In this document: positions 1-7,268 of the stretch, piece after piece | Position numbering within the stretch: the first letter of the stretch is position 1 | Layout of the letters: each line of letters begins with the position of its first letter | Assembly: GCA_026398235.1 (NCBI GenBank) | Contig: JAPLTE010000078.1 | Location: 1-41,414, forward strand | Length of the DNA stretch: 41,414 nucleotides | Origin: Verrucomicrobiota bacterium | GTDB lineage: Bacteria > Verrucomicrobiota > Verrucomicrobiia > Chthoniobacterales > Chthoniobacteraceae | Direction of reading: 5' to 3' | Notes under the pieces: model-generated | Databases searched by the model: none | What the model was told of the DNA's origin: nothing | What the model saw: only the letters and a program-made list of their open reading frames with translations | Made by a program: the position numbers and the translations under genes

Positions 1-42
1 AAGTTTCTAAAGCCGTAAGCACGGCGTTTCGCTTCCCTCGTG

Positions 43-2400
43 TCAGCCCACTAGCACTCGATTGAGCGCGGCGGCGAGTTGGTTCCATTCCACGGGTTTG
101 ACGACGTGCTCCACGAAGCCGGCTGCCAGGCTGGCACGCGCATCGGCGTCGGTCCCAAATCCGCTTAGGGCGATGCCGCGGAGTTGGTAATGTTCCCGCA
201 AATGGGTCATCAAGTCGCGTCCTGTGCCATCGGGAAGCCCGATGTCACTGAGGACAAGCGCAAAACGGTTGCAGCGCGCAAGTTCCTTTGCCTCGGCAAC
301 GCTGTGGGCGAGGGTGACCCCGTACCCGGCACGGCGCAAGAGCCGTGCCATCAGCTCGGCTGTGGGCGAGTGATCTTCCACGACGAGCAGTCGGATCGGA
401 TTTTGCGCCTCAGAATGGTTGCCGTTTTTCACAGGCAACTCGGGGGATGCGCAGCAGGAGGGGCAGGAGGGTAACACGGCGGGCGGAGTGCACGTTTCGA
501 GTTCCACGGTAAAAGTGGCGCCGCAACCCGGACCGTCGCTTGTCGCTTGGATGGAGCCGCCGTGCAGTTCGACCACCCCTTTGCAAATGGCAAGGCCGAG
601 TCCCAGCCCTCCCATGCACTGGGGTTTTTGGGTCATCCCTTGCTCGAAGAGGTCGAACAACTTGGGAAGCACCGCCGGTTCGATGCCGATGCCGCTGTCC
701 CGGACGGAAATGGTGAGCAGACCCGGGGCTGGATTGGAGGTGGTGATGACAACAACACCTCCAGGCGGGGTGAATTTCGTGGCGTTTTGGAGAAGGTTCC
801 AGAGCACTTGCAGAAGCCGGGCGGGATCGCCGCCTATCCAGTATTCGCAAGCTTCGAGACGGAAACAGACGGTGACGCCCTGTTGCGCGGCTTGCGGGGC
901 GCAGATTCCCGCGGCTTGATCCAACAACCGGTGGACATCCACTTCCTCCAGGTGGAGGTCGAGTTTGCCGTGAACGATGCGTGTGACGTCGAGCAGATCG
1001 TCTATGAGCCGGGCTTCGATCTGGATGTTGTGCTGCATTACGGTGATATCCTGGCGCAGCGAGGGGCTGAACTCCTCATTTTTGAGGAGGAGGTCGATAC
1101 CCATCAGTACCGGGGTGAGAGGCGTGCGCAGTTCGTGGGAGAGTTTGGCGATGAACTGGTCTTTGGCTGCGTTGGCCGCCTCGGCGGCATCCCGCGCGCG
1201 GCAAAGCTCGGCTTCGGAGTGCTTGCGTTCGGTGATGTCCAGCAAAGTCCCAATAAGCAGCGACGGGGTGCGTTCGCCTGCAATTTCGCCGAAGAAAGCT
1301 TGGGCGCGGGCCAGAACCCAGCGCTGGATCTGGTCGTGTTTGCGGATGATGCGAAATTCCATTTCATGATGCCCCTGACCCCGTTGGGAGAGAAGGTCCT
1401 TGAGAGCTTGCTTGACTTGGTCGCGGTGGGCGGGATGAACCACCCGCAGAAACTCCGGGTAGGTGGTCAATTGGTGCAGCCCGGTGCCGAAGATTTCCCG
1501 GCAACGGCGTGACCATTTGATGCTTTTTGCAGTGGGGCTGTAATCCCAGGTGCCAAGTCTCCCTGCCTCGATGGCCAACCGCAGCGAGCGCTCCCGTTTT
1601 TGGAGAGCCGCCTGGGCACGCTGCATTTCGCGCTCGGCGATCCGGCGCGGGGTCATATCCAGCAGGAAAGACACCCCTCTGTCATTGCGCCCCGGCAGAC
1701 AGGCGCTCACGACTTGCACCGGGACCCGCGCGTGGTCGCACGCTCGCAGGAATTCCACTTCGAACGTGGTGGCAGACTCCTTTTCGATAACCCCCTGGCC
1801 TATCCGGGCGAGCGCCTCGCCATGGGGCGGGGGAGCGACCGAGCGCCAGGTCACAAGCCCGCTCCGGCACTCCTCGCGCGTGTACCCGAGCAGGCGGACG
1901 CCGGCCGGATTCGTATCGACCAGGTGGTTTTCAGTGTCCCAGAAAAACAGGGGCAGATCGCTGGGGTCGAAAATCGTTCGAAACAACGCCTCGCTTGCAT
2001 GGGCTGCTGCGTTCCACCCCGAGTGGTGCAAAAGATGTTCTGCATGCCGGGCGAAATGGGACAGGAGGGGGGATTCCGTTGCGGTTTGAGAAAAAAGCGT
2101 GAGCGCACCAGCGGGGGAGCCATCTGCAAAGCTGAGGATTTCTTTGGAGGCATGGGGCAGATCGCTTGGAAACGCGCAGCGCCGCAGCGCTTGTGCTGCT
2201 TGTGCTGCCGTGGAAAAGATTTGGGAAAAGGGCGGCATTCCCACCGTATCCACACAGTAGATCTGCTTGCCATCGAGTCGGGCGAGTGCAACGGCCGGAA
2301 CCCCGCAGGCTTGCGCAACCAGTTCGGCGAAACCCCGCCAGGGCAGGTGAGTTGCGCACGGAAATTGCGGATCTTTTGCTTTGGGATTGCACGCCATCAT
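43..2400 (-). CDS. Hybrid sensor histidine kinase (PAS-PAS-HisKA-HATPase-REC)
   Basis: A signalling kinase of 785 residues that should autophosphorylate on His and pass phosphate to its own receiver domain. Two PAS domains lie at about residues 135-249 and 273-392. The dimerisation domain carries SHELRTPL with the phospho-acceptor at H422. The ATPase domain has an N-box NLLQNATKF (N539), DSGIGIEP (D568) and GGLGLGLAI (597-605). A C-terminal receiver has the phospho-Asp in VLSDIGLPDG (D719) and the conserved Lys in VVKPVEW (K768). No membrane segment is evident, so it is probably cytosolic. The ATG at 2400 is chosen because the open frame continues upstream only as Pro/Arg-rich translation antisense to the next gene. 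There is no DNA-binding output domain and no adjacent response regulator. The signal is unknown. Confidence 0.9.
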   Translation of the reverse strand: MMACNPKAKDPQFPCATHLPWRGFAELVAQACGVPAVALARLDGKQIYCVDTVGMPPFSQIFSTAAQAAQALRRCAFPSDLPHASKEILSFADGSPAGALTLFSQTATESPLLSHFARHAEHLLHHSGWNAAAHASEALFRTIFDPSDLPLFFWDTENHLVDTNPAGVRLLGYTREECRSGLVTWRSVAPPPHGEALARIGQGVIEKESATTFEVEFLRACDHARVPVQVVSACLPGRNDRGVSFLLDMTPRRIAEREMQRAQAALQKRERSLRLAIEAGRLGTWDYSPTAKSIKWSRRCREIFGTGLHQLTTYPEFLRVVHPAHRDQVKQALKDLLSQRGQGHHEMEFRIIRKHDQIQRWVLARAQAFFGEIAGERTPSLLIGTLLDITERKHSEAELCRARDAAEAANAAKDQFIAKLSHELRTPLTPVLMGIDLLLKNEEFSPSLRQDITVMQHNIQIEARLIDDLLDVTRIVHGKLDLHLEEVDVHRLLDQAAGICAPQAAQQGVTVCFRLEACEYWIGGDPARLLQVLWNLLQNATKFTPPGGVVVITTSNPAPGLLTISVRDSGIGIEPAVLPKLFDLFEQGMTQKPQCMGGLGLGLAICKGVVELHGGSIQATSDGPGCGATFTVELETCTPPAVLPSCPSCCASPELPVKNGNHSEAQNPIRLLVVEDHSPTAELMARLLRRAGYGVTLAHSVAEAKELARCNRFALVLSDIGLPDGTGRDLMTHLREHYQLRGIALSGFGTDADARASLAAGFVEHVVKPVEWNQLAAALNRVLVG

Positions 2401-2513
2401 GGAGGAATTTGCTAGGGAATTCCTTGAATTTAGCGGCTTTGCAAAACCCCGTCTACCGGGGGAACCCTGAGCTATATCGCGCACCCGCTCGCCTGTCGCC
2501 GATACTTCTAGGG

Positions 2514-3008
2514 ATGGAAGCTTGGCGTGGAATGATCGGTGTGCTCTGTGCAGTGGGTTTGGCGATGGCGAGCGTGAGGGCTGAGGACCAGTCCGCCGGG
2601 GCAACGGAGCAGCCCATCGCGGCGGTGCAGGCGCTCTTGCGGCAGGAGCAGCTCTACTCCGGCCCGGTGGACGGCGTGGCGGGGAAGGAAACGGTTGCCG
2701 CGATTCGGCGCTACCAGATTTTGCACGGATTGCGGGCAACGGGACGCCTGGAGCCGGATACGTTGCGCGCCATGCTTTCGGCCACGCCCTCCGCCTCGGA
2801 GGAACTCACGGCTGCGGACCGGGAGTTCCTGCGCGAACTGGCTCAAACGCCTCTTCCAGAACCGGTGGCCGAGCCGCGGAAACCGATCCCGCCGGGAGAG
2901 CCCGTGATCCTCCCAGAGCAGAAGCCCGAGCCAAAAGCGAAAAAACCGGGCCGTTCCCCAAAGCCCAAGCAGCGTCGCGCGGGCAGCAGCCGAATGGGTG
3001 GGGATTGA
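2514..3008 (+). CDS. Exported peptidoglycan-binding domain protein
   Basis: A 164-residue protein, divergent from the kinase with a 113-bp gap. It begins with a short basic start and a hydrophobic stretch (MIGVLCAVGLAMASVRA) typical of a Sec signal peptide, cleaved probably after about residue 23. Residues about 36-86 match a PG_binding_1 domain: VQALLRQEQLYSGPVDGVAGK followed by the TVAAIRRYQ and GLRATGRLEPDTLRAML segments. The rest is a Pro/Glu/Lys-rich low-complexity tail ending in basic residues. No catalytic domain is attached, so it is more likely a wall-binding or spacer protein than a hydrolase. The ATG at 2514 gives the complete signal peptide; the ATG at 2532 is an alternative. No clear Shine-Dalgarno sequence precedes it. 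Confidence 0.8.
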   Translation: MEAWRGMIGVLCAVGLAMASVRAEDQSAGATEQPIAAVQALLRQEQLYSGPVDGVAGKETVAAIRRYQILHGLRATGRLEPDTLRAMLSATPSASEELTAADREFLRELAQTPLPEPVAEPRKPIPPGEPVILPEQKPEPKAKKPGRSPKPKQRRAGSSRMGGD

Positions 3009-3086
3009 GCGCCGGGGGAAATGTTTTTCCAGTCCACCGGGCCAAATCTTCCTCATTTCCGAATCGGTATGTGAGGAGTTAAGTTT

Positions 3087-3728
3087 ATGAACCAGATCAT
3101 TCCTGCGGTTTGCGCATTGGCCTTGTTTTCCGGTGGCGTTTACGCCGATGGGGTGACGTGCTACGAAACAACGAGATGTTACCGAAAGGTCGCGTGCGCC
3201 CGGGAAGAAGCCTATCCCAAGCCACTGAAGGTTTCAAACCGCTGCTACGATGCGTATCGCGAGCCGTACCGGATTTGTTATCCCCGGCTGTGCCCCTCGC
3301 CGGAATACGTCGAGATAGGCAACACCCAGCGTGCCTTGGCGATCCGGCAGGCGGCAATCATCCGGCAAAGGGAGATGGTCCAATTTGAAAAAGGATTGCT
3401 GGCGGCTTCAATGCCCATTACGCAACCATCTTCGACCGGCACGACTATTTTTGGGGAAACCGAAGGGGCAGGAGTCTTTGAGGATGGATGCGCCCCGATT
3501 CCCCCGGCTTACTCCGGCGCGCCCGCCGTCTCCACTCCGCGCGTGGTGTTGGTTACGCCGCCTGTGGTTGGCGAAGCGGTGGTTCCGCTGGCGACGGCAG
3601 TGCCGGACCGGCCGGGATGTGTTTATAGCCTCTCGGGTCGCAAGGCGGGATATATCGATGTCCGGGGATTCGCGCCAGGCAGTTTGGTCAAGGATCCTTA
3701 CACAGGGCGGACTTTTCGCGTGCCGTAA
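3087..3728 (+). CDS. Cysteine-rich exported protein, unknown function
   Basis: I do not recognise this 213-residue protein. A GAGGAG Shine-Dalgarno sequence at 3073-3078, eight bases before the ATG, fixes the start. Residues 1-20 look like a Sec signal peptide (cleavage after VYA). The mature N-terminus has six cysteines within 45 residues (C25, C31, C37, C53, C64, C69) in a Tyr/Arg-rich setting, suggesting disulfides or metal binding outside the cytoplasm. The middle is helical and charged (about 79-105). It is followed by a Pro/Val-rich stretch and a C-terminal segment, about 178-213, ending in the pattern GSLVKDPYTGRTFRVP. That ending could be a small beta domain. The gene stands alone and is followed by a palindrome at 3757-3788. 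Confidence 0.75.
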   Translation: MNQIIPAVCALALFSGGVYADGVTCYETTRCYRKVACAREEAYPKPLKVSNRCYDAYREPYRICYPRLCPSPEYVEIGNTQRALAIRQAAIIRQREMVQFEKGLLAASMPITQPSSTGTTIFGETEGAGVFEDGCAPIPPAYSGAPAVSTPRVVLVTPPVVGEAVVPLATAVPDRPGCVYSLSGRKAGYIDVRGFAPGSLVKDPYTGRTFRVP

Positions 3729-3756
3729 TCTCGGGCCGGGGAAGACGTGGCACAGG

Positions 3757-3788
3757 GAGACGCGGAGAGAGCTGGATCTCCGCGTCTC
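3757..3788. terminator. Perfect 12-bp inverted repeat between convergent genes
   Basis: Arms GAGACGCGGAGA (3757-3768) and TCTCCGCGTCTC (3777-3788) are perfectly complementary around an 8-base loop. The site lies between the stops of the convergent genes at 3728 and 3810, so it could end transcription from both sides. No T-run follows on either strand, so it is not a textbook intrinsic terminator. It could also be a dispersed palindromic repeat. Confidence 0.55.
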
Positions 3789-3809
3789 ACTTGCTTCCTA
3801 GGGCTAGAA

Positions 3810-4319
3810 CTAATGCGCGTGGGCGTGCTCGGGTTCTTTGGCCATCTGGTTGATTTTTTCCGCAATGTGCGTGAGCTTTTTGTCCGTCTCGGACTCCTCG
3901 TGCAGAGTCAGGTTGAGCAGCGATTCGTCTTCATTAAACCCCAGCACCTGGGCGTAGGTGCGGGCGCAGCCGTACCCGGCGATTTCGTAGTGTTCCACCC
4001 GCTGCATGCAAGAGATGATGCCGCAATCCATGACATCCGGTTGCGCCTCTTCCATGATCCAGTCTTCGGCTTCTTCGAGAACCCCCTCGGTGCCTTTGCA
4101 TTTTGCCCCCCGCGTCGATTTCCCGTGCCGCTCGAAGATTTGCTCCAGCCGTTCGATCTGGACGCGCGTCTCCTCCCGGTGTTGCTCCAGGCTGTCGCGC
4201 AAGGCGGGCGAGGAGACGTGCTTTGTGACCTTGGGCATCGCGCGCAGAATTTGTTTCTCGGCGCTGTAAAGATCCTTGAGTTCGTGAAAATAAAGATCGT
4301 TGAGTGTTTCGTAGTCCAT
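3810..4319 (-). CDS. YciE/YciF-type ferritin-like protein (DUF892)
   Basis: A 169-residue all-helical protein of the ferroxidase-like YciE/YciF (DUF892) family, associated in other bacteria with stress responses. The N-terminus has the family pattern ELKDLYSAEKQI (E13, E21). Candidate di-metal ligands follow in EQHREET (46-52), QRVEHYEIAGYG (106-117) and HEESETDKKL (140-149). The tail HAHAH could bind extra metal. Length is normal for the family. The start is supported by AAAGGAAC about eight bases upstream (4327-4334 on the plus strand). It is a single-gene unit convergent with the gene at 3087. Metal binding and ferroxidase activity are family inferences. Confidence 0.88.
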   Translation of the reverse strand: MDYETLNDLYFHELKDLYSAEKQILRAMPKVTKHVSSPALRDSLEQHREETRVQIERLEQIFERHGKSTRGAKCKGTEGVLEEAEDWIMEEAQPDVMDCGIISCMQRVEHYEIAGYGCARTYAQVLGFNEDESLLNLTLHEESETDKKLTHIAEKINQMAKEPEHAHAH

Positions 4320-4490
4320 GTGTCGAGTTCCTTTCGATAAATGTAGGCACGCAGAGAAATGCCTGGTTTGTTCCCCCCTTCAAACGAAAAAGGGACGCGC
4401 GACGGCTGTAAATTCGATTCCTGCCTTGCTTCCCAAGCAAAAGAGGCGTTTGAATTTCCTGCATTCGTCCAACTCCCTTAGGCACTTTTT

Positions 4491-5696
4491 ATGAAAACCC
4501 TTTTACTAACCAACGAGTATCCCCCCAACGTGTATGGCGGCGCAGGGGTGCATGTGGATTACCTCAGCCGCGAACTGGCCCGCCTGATGGACGTGGAGGT
4601 GCGCGCCTTCGGAAATCAGGACGAGACGCTCGAACACCTGCGCGTGCGCGGGTTTGGGATCGACCCGGGCCGCCACACCGCGCCCAAGCCGCTGCAATCG
4701 GTTTTCGGAGCCGTGGACCGCTGCACGCAATTCAACAGCGTGGGGATCGACTCGGATTTGGTGCATTGCCATACCTGGTACACGCATCTGGGGGGGATCA
4801 TGGCCAAGCTCAACTACGGCATCCCGTTTGTGCTCACGGTCCACTCGCTGGAACCGCTTCGGCCCTGGAAACGCGAGCAACTCGGCGGCGGCTACGATTT
4901 TTCGCTTTGGGTGGAAAAGACCGCGGTTGAAATGGCCGACGCAATCATCGCCGTCTCGCAGGAAACCAAGGCGGATGTGCTGCGGCTCTTCAACGTGGAG
5001 GAGCGGAAAATCCACATCATCTACAACGGCATCGACCTGGACGAATACCAGCGGGTTACCGGCACGGACGCCCTCGTCCGTTATGGGATCGACCCCGCCG
5101 TGCCGTATGTGCTCTTTGTGGGGCGCATTACCCGCCAGAAGGGGATTGTTCACCTCGTCAACGCCATCCAATATCTCAACCCGGAAATCCAAATCGTGCT
5201 TTGCGCCGGAGCGCCCGACACGCCGGAGATCGCCGCTGAAATGAAAGCGGCGGTGGATGCGGCGCAGCGTCCCGGCGTCGTCTGGATTCAGGAAATGGTG
5301 CACAAGACGACCGCCTACGAATTGTATTCCCACGCGGCGGTTTTCTGTTGCCCGTCCATTTACGAACCGTTCGGGATCATCAATCTCGAAGCGATGGCGT
5401 GCGAAACGGCGGTGGTCGCCAGCGCCGTGGGAGGCATCAAGGAAGTTGTCGTGCACGGGGAGACCGGCTATCTTGTTCCCGTCGAGCAGATGAGCGAAAG
5501 CCCGTTTGAGCCGCTCGATCCGGATCGGTTTGCGCGCGACCTCGCCGCCCGCATCAACGAGTTGATGGGCAATCCCGAGTTGCGTGACAAAATGGGCAAA
5601 GCGGGACGCAAACGGGCCGAGGAGAAGTTCAGTTGGTCGGCCATTGCACGCCAGACGGCGGCGCTGTACCAGACGTTGTTGTGCAGAAAAGTGTAA
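4491..5696 (+). CDS. glgA: Glycogen synthase, GT4 type (GlgA/GlgM-like)
   Basis: A 401-residue GT-B glycosyltransferase of the actinobacterial-type glycogen synthase group. That group transfers glucose from a nucleotide sugar to alpha-glucan or, in mycobacterial GlgM, to glucose-1-phosphate. The N-terminus has the glycine loop NVYGGAGVHVDYLS (13-26). A catalytic-type His lies in LTVHSLEPL (H118). The donor-binding domain has GRITRQKG (211-218) and the retaining EX7E motif in YEPFGIINLE (E292, E300). It is cytosolic. It differs from the second glycogen synthase at 14741, which is GT5 type. No glgC, glgB or glgE gene is in the window, so donor and acceptor cannot be decided. The gene stands alone and faces a repeat-rich convergent spacer. 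Confidence 0.85.
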   Translation: MKTLLLTNEYPPNVYGGAGVHVDYLSRELARLMDVEVRAFGNQDETLEHLRVRGFGIDPGRHTAPKPLQSVFGAVDRCTQFNSVGIDSDLVHCHTWYTHLGGIMAKLNYGIPFVLTVHSLEPLRPWKREQLGGGYDFSLWVEKTAVEMADAIIAVSQETKADVLRLFNVEERKIHIIYNGIDLDEYQRVTGTDALVRYGIDPAVPYVLFVGRITRQKGIVHLVNAIQYLNPEIQIVLCAGAPDTPEIAAEMKAAVDAAQRPGVVWIQEMVHKTTAYELYSHAAVFCCPSIYEPFGIINLEAMACETAVVASAVGGIKEVVVHGETGYLVPVEQMSESPFEPLDPDRFARDLAARINELMGNPELRDKMGKAGRKRAEEKFSWSAIARQTAALYQTLLCRKV

Positions 5697-5735
5697 GCGC
5701 TTGGATAAAAAGCTATTTGGCGTAAGCGGCAACTG

Positions 5736-5805
5736 AGGAAGCCAGGAAGCCAAGAACACACAGAGGTGTTTGCGGGCAACCCATTTCCTGGTTTCCTGGC
5801 TTCCT
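5736..5805. repeat. Long-loop inverted repeat, AGGAAGCC family
   Basis: Arms of 13 bases match perfectly (5736-5748 and 5793-5805, AGGAAGCCAGGAA and its complement). Similarity extends further inward as imperfect reiterations of GGAAGCCA. It sits between the stops of the convergent glgA (5696) and pterin dehydratase (5830). It may fold in RNA and terminate or protect 3' ends. Its layout resembles the inverted repeats at 24141-24220 and 25904-25976, but the sequence family is different. Confidence 0.6.
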
Positions 5806-5829
5806 AATTTCTTATTTTCGCTTGGGTTC

Positions 5830-6114
5830 TTACTCTTCCAGCGTGTCGATTTTCTCCGCCACTTCGAAGTCAAGATCGGTCAGACCTCCTTCGGTATGGG
5901 TGGAAAGCACGAGCCGGACTTTGTTGTAGCGGATGTCAATGTCCGGATGGTGTTCCTCCTCGTCGGCGATTTCCGCCACGGCGTTTACGAAATCGATCGC
6001 CTGGTTGAAATCGTCGAACTCAAACGTCCTCTCGATCGCTTTTTTGTTCGTCTCCCATTCCGGGATCCGCTTCATGAGTTCCTTGATGTTCGATTGCGCG
6101 ATTAAAGCAGCCAT
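5830..6114 (-). CDS. phhB: Pterin-4a-carbinolamine dehydratase
   Basis: A 94-residue cytosolic enzyme that dehydrates 4a-hydroxy-tetrahydropterin, recycling the cofactor of aromatic amino-acid hydroxylases. The family signature is present as EEEHHPDIDIRYNKV (52-66), with catalytic-type H55 and H56, then LSTHTEGGLTDLDFEVAEKID. The ATG at 6114 is preferred because it gives the standard family length and has AAGGA a few bases upstream. The frame is open further upstream but reads as non-homologous sequence antisense to cysK. No phenylalanine hydroxylase gene is nearby. The family also has members of unknown role outside pterin recycling. Confidence 0.88.
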   Translation of the reverse strand: MAALIAQSNIKELMKRIPEWETNKKAIERTFEFDDFNQAIDFVNAVAEIADEEEHHPDIDIRYNKVRLVLSTHTEGGLTDLDFEVAEKIDTLEE

Positions 6115-6229
6115 ATTCCTTGATGATTTATTTTTTGAGCTCCCCAACGGCGCGTGACCGCATGCCACGCCCCCGCAAAGGTGACATCGCCCTTGAATGG
6201 CGCGGCGCGCGGGTGTAAAAGCATCAAAC

Positions 6230-7198
6230 ATGGGAAGCCTCCAAAGCAGCATTGTTGAAACCGTAGGCCATACACCGTTGGTGCGACTCAACCGCATCAG
6301 CGCAGGTCTCGAAGCCACCATCGCGGTCAAATGCGAATACTTTAACCCGCTCGGCAGCGTGAAAGACCGGATCGGTCGTGCGATGATTGAGGCGGCGGAA
6401 CGCGACGGGCTCATCGGGCCCGACACGCTCATTGTCGAGCCGACGAGCGGCAACACCGGCATTGCGCTGGCATTTGTAGCCGCAGCCAAGGGGTATAAAC
6501 TGGTGCTCACGATGCCGGAAACGATGTCCGTGGAACGCCGCACGCTGCTCGCGATGCTGGGGGCAAAATTGGTGCTTACTCCCGGAGCCGAGGGGATGAA
6601 GGGGGCGATTGCGCGCGCAGAGGCGATCGTCAAAACCACGCCTGGAGCGTGGATGCCCGGCCAGTTTGATAATCCGGCCAACCCCGAAATTCATCGCCGG
6701 ACGACTGCCGAGGAAATCTGGAAGCAGACCGACGGGGCGGTGGATATCTTCGTGGCGGCAGTCGGCACGGGCGGCACGCTCACGGGCGTTGGCGAAGTGC
6801 TCAAATCGCGCAAACCGGGGTTCAAAGCCATCGCGGTGGAGCCGAAGGATTCCCCGGTGATCACGCAGACTTTGCGAGGGGAACCCCTCAAGCCCGGTCC
6901 CCACAAAATCCAAGGGGCGGGAGCAGGGTTCATCCCCGGCAACCTCCATCTGGACATCGTGGACGAGGTGATCACGGTTTCCAATGACGCCTCTTTTGCG
7001 ATGGCGCGTCGCCTGGCCAAGGAAGAGGGGCTGCTGGTGGGCATCAGCACCGGCGCGAACGTCTGGGCGGCTCTGGAACTGGCCCGGCGACCCGAAAACA
7101 AAGGCAAACTCATCGTCACTGTGGCGTGCTCCACAGGGGAACGGTATCTCTCCACGCCGCTCGCCGCTGAAGCCATCGCCGAAGCCGGTGGCCAATAA
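6230..7198 (+). CDS. cysK: Cysteine synthase (O-acetylserine sulfhydrylase)
   Basis: A PLP enzyme of 322 residues that makes cysteine from O-acetylserine and sulfide. The PLP lysine is K45 in [10 protein letters not shown]. The substrate loop [10 protein letters not shown] (about 74-83) and the phosphate-binding GTGGTLTG (about 181-188) are intact, as are [15 protein letters not shown] and STGERYLST. The ATG at 6230 gives the family length and starts just before the [14 protein letters not shown] motif; an ATG 33 bases earlier is less likely. No strong ribosome-binding site is visible. It is divergent from the pterin dehydratase, sharing a 115-bp spacer. cysE is not adjacent. cysK and cysM can be hard to separate, but this sequence looks CysK-like. 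Confidence 0.93.
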   Translation: MGSLQSSIVETVGHTPLVRLNRISAGLEATIAVKCEYFNPLGSVKDRIGRAMIEAAERDGLIGPDTLIVEPTSGNTGIALAFVAAAKGYKLVLTMPETMSVERRTLLAMLGAKLVLTPGAEGMKGAIARAEAIVKTTPGAWMPGQFDNPANPEIHRRTTAEEIWKQTDGAVDIFVAAVGTGGTLTGVGEVLKSRKPGFKAIAVEPKDSPVITQTLRGEPLKPGPHKIQGAGAGFIPGNLHLDIVDEVITVSNDASFAMARRLAKEEGLLVGISTGANVWAALELARRPENKGKLIVTVACSTGERYLSTPLAAEAIAEAGGQ

Positions 7199-7268
7199 AC
7201 CCAAAAACTCACTCTCTTGATTTCGTGGAGGATGGGACCGATCCATTCTCCCTTTTTCTCCCTTCATC

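Noticed and set aside
2401-2739. Possible 113-residue N-terminal extension of the hybrid kinase
   Set aside because: The frame is open but gives Pro/Arg/Ser-rich sequence antisense to the exported peptidoglycan-binding protein. The ATG at 2400 leaves all domains intact.
4506-5873. Long open frame (455 codons) antisense to the GT4 glycogen synthase
   Set aside because: No recognisable motif; the sense strand encodes an intact glycosyltransferase with the EX7E motif.
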